From assembly GCA_963773685.1 (NCBI GenBank), contig CAVZBY010000013.1:62001-126000 (forward strand): a DNA stretch of 64,000 nt, in the 5' to 3' direction. Positions within the stretch are counted from its first letter, which is position 1. Each line of letters opens with the position of its first letter. Both the position numbers and the translations under genes were made by a program. This DNA comes from JALHVH01 sp963773685. Its GTDB lineage: Bacteria; Acidobacteriota; Aminicenantia; Aminicenantales; Saccharicenantaceae. Shown in pieces: positions 7,400-16,515 of the stretch. Below the pieces are notes generated by a model. That model ran no database searches, was not told where the DNA came from, and was given only the letters and a program-made list of their open reading frames with translations.

Positions 7400-9271
7400 A
7401 TGCCGCGAAGCGTCCCAACCCTTGTCCTTGCGTTCGTCATGCTGGCCGGCGGGGCTTTCGCTTCGGCCGAAGAAACGAAGCCTCCGAAGATCTACACCGT
7501 AGGCGGAGAGCGGCACGGAGCGAGCTATTTTCTCCCCGTCAGCTACGAGGCGGTGAAGCCGAAAGTCGCCGGAGAGCTTGATTTCGCTCATTACCCCGAT
7601 AACGGCGAGGTCCTGGAGATCCTCCGGAGGTGGGAAAAGGAATATCCGAACCTCGTCACGCTCTATTCCGTCGGGAAGAGCTTCGAGGGACGGGATATCT
7701 GGCAGATGACCATCACCAACAGGGCGACCGGGCCCGACACGGACAAGCCGGCCATGTTCCTCGAAGCCAACAGGCATTCCGGCGAGGTGACGGGAACCGT
7801 ATCCGTCCTGTACTTCGCCCACAGGGTCCTTTCCGGCTACGGGAAGGACCCCGGGATGACGCGTCTCCTCGATACGAGCGCCCTTTACGTCAAACCAAGG
7901 AACAATCCCGACGGCGCCGAGCTCTATCTCAAGACCGCCCAATCGAACCGGAGCACCGTCAGGCCGCACGACGACGATGGCGACGGATTGCTCGACGAGG
8001 ACCCGGGCGAGGACCTGGACGGGGACGGGTTCCTCCTGCAGATGCGTCAGAAGGTCGGCCCGGGAAAGGGCACGCACGTCGTCGACCCGGGGGACGCTAC
8101 GGGGCGCTCCATGAAACGGGTCGGCGAAGGCAAGGGCGACTACAAGATCTATGTCGAGGGCCTCGACAGCGACGGCGACGGTAAATACAACGAGGACGGG
8201 ATCGGCGGCCTGGACCTGCACCGGAACTATCCGGAGAACTGGCGCCCGGAGCCGGGCCGCGACCTGACCGGCCGGGGCTGGACCCAACACGGCGCGGGCG
8301 CCTATCCCCTATCCGAGCCCGAGACCCGGGCGGTCGTCGTCTTTCTGCTCGAACACCCCAACGTCTCGGTCGGCCAGACCCTGGACACGATGGTCCCGAT
8401 GCTCCTCCGGCCGCCGTCCACGTCGCGGAGCGAGGAGTCCATGTTTCCCGGGGACTGGCGGATCTACGAGCGCTTCGACGAAGAGGGGAAGAAGATCACC
8501 GGATACCCTTACGCCGGCGACGTCTATTGGACCTACGCCAACCTCGAGAGGCTTTGGGAAGATGATACAGAGGCTAAGGAGATGAAGGGGTCGCCGCTCT
8601 TCGGGCACTCCCCGGATTTCGGATACCTGTATTACGGCGCCGTCTGGTACGGCGACGAGCTCTGGTGCGCCGGGCGGGTCAAGGACTACGACGGGGACGG
8701 AAAGATCACCGACGCCGAAACCCTGCGCTGGAACGATGAAGAGCTCGGCGGGAAGTATTTCACGGCCTGGCATGCGTTCACGCATCCCCAGCTCGGCGAG
8801 GTCGAGATCGGCGGAGTGAACCCCAAGTTCTTCCGGCAGAATCCTCCTCCCGAAAAGCTCGAGGAATGGGCGGCCAAAGAGGCCGAATTCAACCTCCACC
8901 TGGCGAGATCCCTGCCGCGGGTGAAGGTCGTTTCAACCTCGGTCGAGGCCGTCAAAAAGGAGCCGGGCGTTTATGAGATCAAAGCCGTGGTCGCCAACGA
9001 GGGCCGCCTGCCGACGGCCCTGGAGATGGCCAAGCGGGTGAAGATCGTCAAGCCGGACGCGGCGGAGCTCACGCTCGACAGCGGGACGGCGGAGATCGTC
9101 GGGGGCGGCGCTGTCCAGGAGATCGGATGGCTCGAGCCCGGCGAGAAGCGGGAGGTCCGGTGGAAGGTCAAGATCGTCGACGCGGCGAAGTTCGCGGCCG
9201 AAGTCGCCATCCTTTCCACGCGCGGCGGCACGGACCGCAAGCCCGCGACGCTCCCGGCCGTTGACCTCTAA
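7400..9271 (+). CDS. Secreted M14-family zinc carboxypeptidase-like protein
   Basis: A 623-aa exported protein with a signal peptide (cleavage likely after AFASA). The M14 metallopeptidase domain begins near residue 60. The first zinc-binding pair is visible as EANRHSGE (His and Glu near residue 125-128), with the later NNPDGAELY and DLHRNYPENW segments typical of the fold. At the place where the third zinc ligand is usually a histidine (QTLDTMVPMLLRPP) I see aspartate, so activity may differ. Three aspartate-rich DxDGDG-type loops (near residues 193-212, 255 and 431) look like calcium-binding insertions. The C-terminal ~120 residues look like an immunoglobulin-like domain. Probably a periplasmic or extracellular peptidase of the kind abundant in protein-degrading Acidobacteriota-like organisms. 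Confidence 0.82.
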   Translation: MPRSVPTLVLAFVMLAGGAFASAEETKPPKIYTVGGERHGASYFLPVSYEAVKPKVAGELDFAHYPDNGEVLEILRRWEKEYPNLVTLYSVGKSFEGRDIWQMTITNRATGPDTDKPAMFLEANRHSGEVTGTVSVLYFAHRVLSGYGKDPGMTRLLDTSALYVKPRNNPDGAELYLKTAQSNRSTVRPHDDDGDGLLDEDPGEDLDGDGFLLQMRQKVGPGKGTHVVDPGDATGRSMKRVGEGKGDYKIYVEGLDSDGDGKYNEDGIGGLDLHRNYPENWRPEPGRDLTGRGWTQHGAGAYPLSEPETRAVVVFLLEHPNVSVGQTLDTMVPMLLRPPSTSRSEESMFPGDWRIYERFDEEGKKITGYPYAGDVYWTYANLERLWEDDTEAKEMKGSPLFGHSPDFGYLYYGAVWYGDELWCAGRVKDYDGDGKITDAETLRWNDEELGGKYFTAWHAFTHPQLGEVEIGGVNPKFFRQNPPPEKLEEWAAKEAEFNLHLARSLPRVKVVSTSVEAVKKEPGVYEIKAVVANEGRLPTALEMAKRVKIVKPDAAELTLDSGTAEIVGGGAVQEIGWLEPGEKREVRWKVKIVDAAKFAAEVAILSTRGGTDRKPATLPAVDL

Positions 9272-9288
9272 ATCGTTTCCTGTATAAT
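9261..9288 (+). promoter_or_regulatory. Sigma-70-type promoter
   Basis: TTGACC (9261-9266) and a perfect TATAAT (9283-9288) are separated by 16 bases. The promoter overlaps the last codons of the M14 gene and drives the small secreted-protein gene at 9324, which has a GGGGAGG ribosome-binding site. Confidence 0.7.
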
Positions 9289-9323
9289 AGATAGCGACGC
9301 AGATCCGCCGGACGGGGAGGACC

Positions 9324-9710
9324 ATGATGATGAGCAAGTTCCTTGGGATCGGGGCGCTCCTGTTCGCCGCCTCCCTCTATTCCTTTCAAGCCCAAGACCC
9401 CTCCGTGGCCGGGGAGTGGGAGCTCGTCGCCGCGACCCAGAAGGGCGAGGTGACCTGGAAGGTCGTCTTCACCCAGGCCGGGGAATCCCTGGACGTCTCG
9501 ATGACGGGGCCGCGCGGCAACGAGGTCATGGGGAAGGGGACGCTCAAGGGGGACGCGATCGAATGGAGCATCCGGGTCAGCTCGCCGCGCGGCGAAATGG
9601 ATATCGTCTACAAGGGGACCGTCGCGGGCGATACGATGGCCGGAGAGGTCACCCGGGGGAACATGGGAACCTCCCAATGGTCCGCCAAGCGGAAGACGAC
9701 GGCCCCCTAG
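9324..9710 (+). CDS. Small secreted protein of unknown function
   Basis: A 128-aa protein with an N-terminal signal sequence (hydrophobic residues 5-20, cleavage near SFQAQ). The mature part is mostly alternating polar and hydrophobic residues (GEWELVAATQKGEVTW, WSIRVSSPRGEMDIVYKG), which suggests a small beta-barrel or beta-sandwich with a lipocalin-like rhythm. I do not recognise a family beyond similarity in style to short periplasmic proteins of Acidobacteriota. It has its own promoter and a strong ribosome-binding site. ATG codons at 9327 and 9330 are alternative starts. Confidence 0.7.
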   Translation: MMMSKFLGIGALLFAASLYSFQAQDPSVAGEWELVAATQKGEVTWKVVFTQAGESLDVSMTGPRGNEVMGKGTLKGDAIEWSIRVSSPRGEMDIVYKGTVAGDTMAGEVTRGNMGTSQWSAKRKTTAP

Positions 9711-9776
9711 GCCGTTTTCCCAGGTGAAACCGAACCCTGTTCGGCTCCGTTCGTAGAAGAGACACCCCTCGAAACA

Positions 9777-9804
9777 GGAAGAATTGCCGCAGGCCTCCGT
9801 CTAA
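9777..9804 (+). promoter_or_regulatory. ECF-sigma-type promoter upstream of its own sigma gene
   Basis: GGAAGAA (9777-9783), a 15-base spacer, and GTCTAA (9799-9804) closely match the RpoE-type pattern GGAACTT-15-GTCTAA. It lies 33 bases before the ECF sigma gene, so autoregulation of the sigma, anti-sigma, Spy and efflux operon is likely. The match is read directly; the regulation is inferred. Confidence 0.6.
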
Positions 9805-9837
9805 TCCTGTGTACGGAGGCGAAGAGAGTGTTTATCG

Positions 9838-10449
9838 ATGGAAGAAAGGCGATTGGTGGAGCTGGCCCGCGAGGGCCGCGCGGACGCCTATGGCGAGCTC
9901 GTCCGGACCCACCAGTCGAGGGTCTTTAATATGGCCTACGGTTTCACGGGAAACAGGGAATCGGCCGACGACCTGGCCCAGGAGATCTTCCTGAAGGCAT
10001 ACCTGGCCCTCCCCCGTTTCCGCTTCGGCTCGGCGTTCGGGACCTGGCTCTACCGGATCGCCGTCAACCATATCAAGGATTTCCTCAGAAAGAGGGGGAA
10101 GGTCAGGGAGGTTTCCCTGGAAGCGGTCGGAGAGCCGGCCGCGGCGGGCGATGCCTTCGCCGCCCTGGAAAACGAGCGGGAGGACGAGAGGAAGCGGCGG
10201 CTGGTCCGCCGCGAGCTCGCCGCGCTCCCGGACAAATACAGGATCGTCCTGACCCTGCGGGATGTCGAGGGGCTTCCGTACGAAGAGATCGCCCGGATCC
10301 TCAAGCTCTCTCCCGGGACCCTGGACTCCCGCCTCCACAGGGCGCGGAAGATGCTCCGGAAGAAGGTGGCCCCGGTCCTGCAAGGACCGGGACTGGGAAG
10401 CCCGGCCCCGGCCCTCGGCCGGGAAGGAGAGATCCATGAGATGCCGTAA
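9838..10449 (+). CDS. ECF-family RNA polymerase sigma factor (RpoE-like)
   Basis: A 203-aa extracytoplasmic-function sigma factor. Region 2 is clear (NRESADDLAQEIFLKAY and FGTWLYRIAVNHIKDFLRKR, residues 42-86) and so is region 4 with its helix-turn-helix (LPDKYRIVLTLRDVEGL through TLDSRLHRARKMLRKK, about residues 130-178). Only regions 2 and 4 are present, as expected for the ECF class. The next gene encodes a zinc-finger anti-sigma factor overlapping by 14 bases. An ECF-type promoter precedes the gene. The downstream Spy-like protein and MacAB-TolC genes suggest an envelope-stress regulon. Confidence 0.93.
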   Translation: MEERRLVELAREGRADAYGELVRTHQSRVFNMAYGFTGNRESADDLAQEIFLKAYLALPRFRFGSAFGTWLYRIAVNHIKDFLRKRGKVREVSLEAVGEPAAAGDAFAALENEREDERKRRLVRRELAALPDKYRIVLTLRDVEGLPYEEIARILKLSPGTLDSRLHRARKMLRKKVAPVLQGPGLGSPAPALGREGEIHEMP

Positions 10450-10927
10450 AGCGGAGAAAGGACTCCTTCGGTCGCTCGACGGGCGGCTGGACGCGGACCG
10501 CGGGCGGGATCTCGAAGCCCACCTCGCGTCCTGCCCGGCATGCGCCCGGGCGGCCGGGGAATATCGGGAGATGTCCGGCCTCCTCCGGATGCGGACGGCG
10601 GAAGAGCCGCTCCCCCGGTTCTGGGAGCGCCTCCAACCCGGCCTGGCCGAGGAGAGGAAGTTCTTTGCCCTGGTCATCCTGGAGCGATGGTGCCTGCGGG
10701 CCATCCCCGCCTTCCTGGGTCTCGCCGTGGCCGTCGGCATCGGCCTGGTCCTCCTAGTCCCTCCCGTCCAGGCACCGGCGCTGACGCAGGCCGAGCTTCT
10801 CTTCCGGGACCAGAATCCCGTGACCGAAGCCGGCACCCTGTTCGCGGAGGGCCGGGGCGAGTCCCGGCAGATGGAGCTCCTGTTCGCCGCCTCGGACGAG
10901 AACGAGCTCCGGAGGAGAATGCCATGA
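10436..10927 (+). CDS. Zinc-finger anti-sigma factor with one membrane helix
   Basis: A 163-aa anti-sigma factor of the ZAS type. The N-terminal zinc-binding domain shows HLASCPAC (His-x3-Cys-x2-Cys) near residues 29-36, with an earlier Cys at residue 3 as a possible further ligand. A single transmembrane helix follows at about residues 90-110 (IPAFLGLAVAVGIGLVLLV), leaving a short periplasmic tail. Such proteins hold the cognate ECF sigma inactive until an envelope signal arrives. It overlaps the sigma gene and the next gene (ATGA), so all three are translationally coupled. The sensing mechanism is unknown. Confidence 0.87.
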   Translation: MRCRKAEKGLLRSLDGRLDADRGRDLEAHLASCPACARAAGEYREMSGLLRMRTAEEPLPRFWERLQPGLAEERKFFALVILERWCLRAIPAFLGLAVAVGIGLVLLVPPVQAPALTQAELLFRDQNPVTEAGTLFAEGRGESRQMELLFAASDENELRRRMP

Positions 10928-11346
10928 ACGCGAAGCTCAAATTCTGGATCGTCGTCTCGCTCGTCGCCGTCTTCGCCATCGGTGTGGCGGTCGGCTATTT
11001 CGGCGAGCGCTATGTCGTCCACAAGAGACACGAATCGCGCGGGGACAAGCGCGGGGACGGCCGCCCGTCTCACTTCCCCACCGTCGAGACCCTGGCCAAG
11101 GACCTCGGCCTGAGCCAGGAGCAGCAGGACAGGATCCGCGAGATCTTCAAGAGCAACGAAGTCCGGCTCGAAGCCTTCAGCGGGGAGTTCCACAAGCGCC
11201 TCGGCGATCTCCGCGGCGAGCTCATGGCGGAGGTCAAGGCCGTGCTGACGCCCGAGCAGAAGGCCAAGCTGGAGGCCCGGATCAACGAATTCAAGGAAAA
11301 GCGAAGGAAAGAACGCGAAGATAAGGATAAAGGAGAAGCCCGATGA
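10924..11346 (+). CDS. Spy/CpxP-like periplasmic protein
   Basis: A 140-aa protein with an N-terminal membrane helix or signal anchor (residues 6-25) and a helical, highly charged periplasmic part. The segment KDLGLSQEQQDRIREIF and later LTPEQKAKLEARI are the repeated LTxxQ-like motifs of Spy/CpxP and heavy-metal-resistance (CnrX-type) proteins, which act as chaperones or sensors in the periplasm. Its place directly behind the sigma and anti-sigma pair fits a stress-response role, possibly as signal modulator. It overlaps both neighbours by ATGA-type junctions. Copper or metal specificity cannot be read from the sequence. Confidence 0.78.
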   Translation: MNAKLKFWIVVSLVAVFAIGVAVGYFGERYVVHKRHESRGDKRGDGRPSHFPTVETLAKDLGLSQEQQDRIREIFKSNEVRLEAFSGEFHKRLGDLRGELMAEVKAVLTPEQKAKLEARINEFKEKRRKEREDKDKGEAR

Positions 11347-12707
11347 AGAAGAAGGTCGTGCTCATCGTCGCTGCCGTCGTCGTTATCGCCGCCGCGGCCC
11401 TCGGTCTGGGGGCGCTGAAGGGCCGCAAGAACGGCGCCGTCAAGTACCGCACGGAAGCCCTGGGCAAAGGCGATATCGAGGCCCTCGTGGTGACGTCCGG
11501 GACGCTCAATCCCGTCCGTCTCGTCGAGGTCGGCAGCCAGGTCTCCGGCAAGATCGACAAGCTCTACGTGGATTTCAACAGCCAGGTCAAGGAAGGCCAG
11601 ATCCTGGCCGAGCTCGACCAGTCCCTCCTCCGGGCGAAGATCGACCAGAACAATGCCAACTACCTGAGCGCCAAGGCCTCCCTCGAGAAGTCCCGGGTCA
11701 CCCTCGATAACCTCCAGAAGAAGTACGAAAGGGCCAAGACCCTCTTCGGGAAGAACCTCATCTCCTTCGAGGAGAACGAGGCCGCCGAGGCCTCCTTCCT
11801 CGGGGCGAAGACCGACGTCCAGTCCGCCGAGGCCAGGCTCGTCCAGGCCAAGAGCCAGCTCGATTCGAGCCGGGTCGACCTGGGCTATGCCACGATCCGC
11901 TCCCCCATCGACGGCGTCGTCATCAACCGGCTGATCAATATCGGGCAGACCGTCGCCGCCAGCTTCACGGCCCCCAAGCTCTTCGAGATCGCCAACGACC
12001 TGAGCAAGATGCAGGTCGAGTGCGCCGTCGACGAGGCCGACATCGGCAAGGTCAAGGAGGGGCAGAAGGTCCGCTTCACCGTCGATTCCTTCCCCGACGA
12101 GACCTTCAACGGAACGGTCAACCAGGTCCGCTATTCGCCGACGACCACCTCCAACGTCGTCACCTACACGACGATCGTCGATGTCGACAACGTGGGATTG
12201 AAGCTGAGGCCCGGGATGACCGCGACCGTCTCCATCATCACGGGAGAAGCGAAGAACGTCCTCCGCGTCCCCAACGGCGCCTTGCGATTCACCCCCACGC
12301 TCCCCGCCGAGGAGCTCCAGAAGATCATGCAGGCGGCCGGAGACCGGATGATGGCCGGGCACGGGCCGGAAGGCGTCCCCGCGGCCGCGGGCGGCGCGCC
12401 CCAGGCCGCTCCCTCCGGCCGGACCGGGACGGCAGATGCCGGGGCCCGCGTCATTACGTTCGTTCCCGGCGGCGCAGCCCCTCAGGGCACGCGGATGCGC
12501 CAGCCCTCGCGCGTCTGGTACCAGGATGCGGACGGGAAGCTCCAGGTGGCCTTCATCAAGCCGGGCGTCGCGGACACCTCTTACACCGAGATCCTCCGCA
12601 GCGACCTGAAAGAAGGCCAGTTGGTCATCATCGGGCTGGCCACGTCACCGACGTCGGCCGCCGTTCAGGGCGGCCCGGGGATGTTCATGATGGGGCCTCG
12701 CCGCTGA
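11343..12707 (+). CDS. macA: MacA-like periplasmic adaptor (membrane fusion protein)
   Basis: A 454-aa adaptor that links an inner-membrane MacB-type transporter to TolC. It has an N-terminal membrane anchor (residues 3-22), a lipoyl/barrel-sandwich half-motif (GSQVSGKIDKLYVDFNSQVKEG), a long alpha-hairpin coiled coil (residues 100-185), the second lipoyl half (TIRSPIDGVVINRLINIGQTV) and beta-barrel domains. The C-terminal part contains a low-complexity Ala/Gly/Pro insertion near residues 325-385 and ends with a Met/Gly-rich tail, longer than usual for MacA. The genes for its ATPase, permease and TolC partner follow immediately. Confidence 0.88.
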   Translation: MKKKVVLIVAAVVVIAAAALGLGALKGRKNGAVKYRTEALGKGDIEALVVTSGTLNPVRLVEVGSQVSGKIDKLYVDFNSQVKEGQILAELDQSLLRAKIDQNNANYLSAKASLEKSRVTLDNLQKKYERAKTLFGKNLISFEENEAAEASFLGAKTDVQSAEARLVQAKSQLDSSRVDLGYATIRSPIDGVVINRLINIGQTVAASFTAPKLFEIANDLSKMQVECAVDEADIGKVKEGQKVRFTVDSFPDETFNGTVNQVRYSPTTTSNVVTYTTIVDVDNVGLKLRPGMTATVSIITGEAKNVLRVPNGALRFTPTLPAEELQKIMQAAGDRMMAGHGPEGVPAAAGGAPQAAPSGRTGTADAGARVITFVPGGAAPQGTRMRQPSRVWYQDADGKLQVAFIKPGVADTSYTEILRSDLKEGQLVIIGLATSPTSAAVQGGPGMFMMGPRR

Positions 12708-12733
12708 GCGGATCCGAAAGGCGGGATGAAACC

Positions 12734-13438
12734 ATGGCCAAGAAGATCATCGAGCTCCAGGACGTGGTCAAGACCTACACGATCGGGGACAGCGAGGTCC
12801 GGGCCCTCCGGGGCGTGACCTATGCGGTCGAAGAGGGAGATTTCGTGGCCATCATGGGCCCCTCCGGCTCCGGAAAATCCAGCCTGATGAACATCCTCGG
12901 CTGTCTCGACAAACCGACCTCGGGCAAATATCTCCTGGAAGGCCAGGACGTTTCCCTCCTCAACAAGGACGAGCTGGCCCGCATCCGGAACCAGAAGATC
13001 GGGTTCGTCTTCCAGACCTTCAATCTTCTCTCCCGGACAACGGCCCTCGAGAACGTCGAGTTGCCTCTCCTGTACACCAGCGCCCACTCCAAGGAGCGGC
13101 ACGAACGGGCCCTGGCCGCCCTGGATTCGGTCGGCCTCCGGGACCGGGCCAGGCACAAGACCAACCAGCTCTCCGGCGGCGAACAGCAGAGGATCGCCAT
13201 CGCCCGGGCCCTTCTCAACAGCCCGACGCTCATCCTGGCCGATGAGCCGACCGGCAACCTCGACACCAAGACGAGCAACGAGATCATGGACATCTTCACC
13301 AAGCTCAACGTCGAGAAAGGGATCACCATGGTCATGGTGACCCACGAGCCCGATATCGCCTGCTACGCCCGGAAGCGCATCTACGTCCGGGACGGGAGAA
13401 TCATCCGGGAGGAGCGCGGCAAGGAAGGCTGCGACTGA
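12734..13438 (+). CDS. MacB-type ABC transporter ATPase
   Basis: A 234-aa intact ATP-binding subunit of the LolD/MacB/FtsE-like class. Walker A is GPSGSGKSS near residue 42, the signature is LSGGEQQR near 147, Walker B LILADEPTGNLD follows, and the switch His is in MVTHEPD. It is encoded separately from its permease, which differs from the fused MacB of Escherichia coli. It lies between the adaptor and permease genes and is presumably part of the ECF-controlled operon. Confidence 0.93.
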   Translation: MAKKIIELQDVVKTYTIGDSEVRALRGVTYAVEEGDFVAIMGPSGSGKSSLMNILGCLDKPTSGKYLLEGQDVSLLNKDELARIRNQKIGFVFQTFNLLSRTTALENVELPLLYTSAHSKERHERALAALDSVGLRDRARHKTNQLSGGEQQRIAIARALLNSPTLILADEPTGNLDTKTSNEIMDIFTKLNVEKGITMVMVTHEPDIACYARKRIYVRDGRIIREERGKEGCD

Positions 13439-13462
13439 TCCCATGAACAAGGAGTCGCTCCG

Positions 13463-14692
13463 ATGAACATCATGCGCACGAGCCGCATCGCGCTCCGGGC
13501 CCTGTCCCGGAATAAGATGAGGTCGTTCCTGACGGCCCTGGGCATCATCATCGGCGTCGGGGCCGTCATCGCCATGGTCAGCCTCGGCGAGGGCGCCAAG
13601 AGGGGCGTCGAGGAGCGGTTCAATTCCCTGGGGACGAACCTCCTCAACGTCTTCCCCGGCAGCCGGAACTGCCACGGCATCCGGACCGGCGGCGGGGGCT
13701 GGCAGAGCCTCAAGGTCGAGGACGCCGAGGCCATCGCCGCCCAGTGCGACGCCGTGAAGTACGTCTCGCCGATCGGCCAGCACCCGGGCCCAGGTCGTCT
13801 ACGCGAACAAGAACTGGAACACATCCATCCAGGGCGTCGGGGCCCGCTATCCCGAGGTCCGGAACTGGGAGCTCGAGGCCGGGACCTTCTTCGACGAGTC
13901 CCAGGTCCAGCGCCGCGGCCAAGGTCTGCGTCCTCGGGATCGAGGTCAAGAAGTCCCTGTTCGAGGACGAGGACCCGCTGGGCAAGGTCATCCGGGTCAA
14001 GGGGATCCCGTTCCGGGTCCTGGGCGTCCTCAAGTCCAAGGGCGAAGCCGGCGGATTCTTCAACCGGGACGACGTCATCGTCATGCCCTACACGACGGTC
14101 ATGAAGAGGCTCGATCTGGGAGGACCACGTCAACAGCATCGACGTCCAGGCGGTCTCGATGGAACGGACGGCCGAGGCCAAGATGCAGATCGAGGAGCTC
14201 CTCCGCATCCGCCACAAGATCGCCCCGGGGGCCGAGGACGACTTCCAGGTCCGGAACATGGCCGAGATCGCCGAGGGCGCGGCCCAGTCGACCCAGATCA
14301 TGGGCATCCTTCTCGGGAGCATCGCCGCCATCTCGCTCCTCGTCGGCGGGATCGGGATCATGAACATCATGCTCGTCTCGGTGACCGAGCGCATCCGGGA
14401 GATCGGCATCCGGATGGCCGTCGGGGCGCGGGAGAAGGACATCCTCCTCCAGTTCCTGACCGAGGCCGTCGTCCTGAGCTTCCTCGGGGGCGCCCTGGGC
14501 GTCATCTTCGGCGTCGCGAGCTCCAAGCTGATGAAGTACATCCCCATCTTCGCCGGATGGAAGACGGTCGTCTCGCCCCAGGCCATCCTCCTGGCGTTCG
14601 CCTTTTCCGCCTCGGTGGGCATCTTCTTCGGCTTCTACCCCGCCCGCAAGGCATCGAAGCTCGACCCGATCGAGGCCCTGAGATACGAATGA
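13463..14692 (+). CDS. MacB-type ABC transporter permease (FtsX-like), frameshifted
   Basis: The inner-membrane permease partner of the preceding ATPase, 408 aa after repair. It has an N-terminal helix (FLTALGIIIGVGAVIAMVSL), a MacB periplasmic core domain (about residues 60-250), and three C-terminal helices with the FtsX-family segment GGIGIMNIMLVSVTERIREI. It ends with ARKASKLDPIEALRYE, the typical MacB terminus. Three apparent insertions near 13789, 13914 and 14116 interrupt the periplasmic domain. Removing them restores a continuous frame, so loss of function is unlikely. The substrate could be a macrolide, peptide or lipoprotein and is unknown. Confidence 0.86.
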
Positions 14693-14723
14693 CGACCATC
14701 CCCCCGCGTCAAGGAGAATCCGC

Positions 14724-16293
14724 ATGAAACCGAGAACATACGCCGCCGCCGCCCTCTTTCTCGTCCTGGCCGCCCTGCCGGCGCGCGGCCAGCAGGAGGG
14801 AGGCGTCCTTTCCCTGACCCTCGAGGAATGCATCCTGAGGGCCATGAAGAACAACCTGTCCGTGGCCATCCAGGTCCTGAATCCCGAGATCGCCGGGGCC
14901 GCCCTGACCCAGGCCGGGGAGAAGTTCTACCCGACGCTTTCCCTCGGGTTCAACAAACGAAACACCGACAGCGCATCCTATTCCTGGCTCGACGCGGCCG
15001 ACAGCGTCGTGACCCGAATGAACGACTATTCGGTCGACCTGAGCCAGACCATTCCCGGGGGCGGGACCGTCGGCGTGTCCCTCAGCTCGAACATGAACGA
15101 CTCCAACCGGAGCTTCCAGACCATCAACCCCCGGTACGGGAGCACGCTGACGTTCGACTTCAGCCAGCCCCTGCTCAAGGACTTCGGCTGGAACATCAGC
15201 CGGCGGGAGATCCTCCTCGCCCGGAATAACCTGTCCATCTCGGAAAGCGAGCTCGCGACCGCTCTCATGACGACCATCTATCAGGTCGAGTCCGCCTACT
15301 GGACGCTCGTCCTACACCATCGACGACCTGGAGGTCCGGCGCCAGTCCCTCCAGTTGGCCAAGGACCTCCTGGAGAAGAACCGCCGCTCGGTCGAGGTCG
15401 GCCAGCTGGCCCCGATCGAGATCCTCAGCGCCCAGGCCGAGGTGGCGACGCGCGAGGCCGACATCCTGCAGGCCGAGGCCCAGGTCAAGAACGCCGAGGA
15501 CGAGCTGAAGACGCTCCTCAACCTCTCCCAGGACGAGGACAAGGCCGCCGCGGCCATCGTCCCCGGGGACCGGCCGGTCGTCCTCGAAAACAAGATCACC
15601 CTGGACGAGGCCCTGGCCACGGCGCTCGAGAACAGGCCCGATCTGAGGGCCACGCGGATCGGCCTGAAGAACCGGGAGCTCAACCTGAGCTACGCGAAGA
15701 ACCAGCTCCTGCCCGGGCTGAACCTGACGGCTTCCTACTGGAGCCCCGGCGTCTCGGGCACGCGGATCATCTACCTCGACGACAATCCGCTGAGCGGCAT
15801 CATCCTCGGGACCGTTCCCGGCGGGTCGAAGGCCTCCCTGAAGGATGCGCTCAATCTCAAGTACAACAACTGGTCCCTGGGCCTGACGCTCACCGTGCCC
15901 GTCAGCAACATCCTGTCCCGGGCGGCGTACACCCAGGCCCGGCTCGACATGCAGCAGGCCCTTCTCGACCTGAAGAACAGGGAACAGCAGGTCTTCCTGG
16001 AGATCAAGACCGCCGTCCGGGCGGCCGAGACCAACTCCAAGCGGGTCCAGGCCTACAAGGTCGCCCGGGAGCTGGCCGAGCAGAAGCTCGCCGGCGAAGA
16101 GGAGAAGCTCAAGGTCGGATTGAGCACCAACTACCTGGTCCTCCAGTACCAGCGGGACCTGGCGACCGCGCGGAGCACCGAGCTCAGGGCCGTCGTCGAC
16201 TACAACGTCTCGCTCTCCGACCTGGATCGCGCTCTTGGCCTGAGCCTCAAGAAGAAAAATATGACGCTCGGGGACTTCGCCCGCACCGAGTGA
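14724..16293 (+). CDS. TolC-family outer-membrane efflux protein, frameshifted
   Basis: An outer-membrane channel protein, 522 aa after repair, with a signal peptide (cleavage near PARGQ). The first outer-membrane-efflux repeat begins LTLEECILRAMKNNLSV, and the second repeat begins ITLDEALATALENRPDLRAT near residue 290. These paired coiled-coil repeats are diagnostic of the TolC fold. One apparent insertion near 15311 breaks the frame between them. As the last gene of the sigma, Spy, MacA, MacB series it completes a tripartite efflux system. A second TolC-family gene (czcC) is nearby but belongs to the metal operon. Confidence 0.9.
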
Positions 16294-16515
16294 ACCGTAA
16301 GGCCGATTTTTGGATAGCCATCCAGGACTCAGTGGGCTTCTCCCCCGTTCTGATCCTCGCGAACCTCGAGAGATATCCCGGTTCTCGGGATCAAGACCGG
16401 TCTCCGAGTCATCGGGAACGCGTCCCGATTGCTCAGATCTCCGCAGTTCGAACCTGACTCGAGACGTATCCGATCCTCACGACGCGAGGACCGTAGAGCG
16501 ATGATGGCTTCGTCT
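16294..16515. terminator. Convergent intergenic region with inverted repeats
   Basis: This 222-bp gap separates the convergent tolC and czcA genes. It contains a perfect stem ATCGGGA/TCCCGAT with a 5-base loop (16411-16429) and weaker CCGG-containing stems upstream, which could terminate transcription from both sides. There is no T-run after the stem, so a classical intrinsic terminator is not proven. No gene is seen here. Confidence 0.35.
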
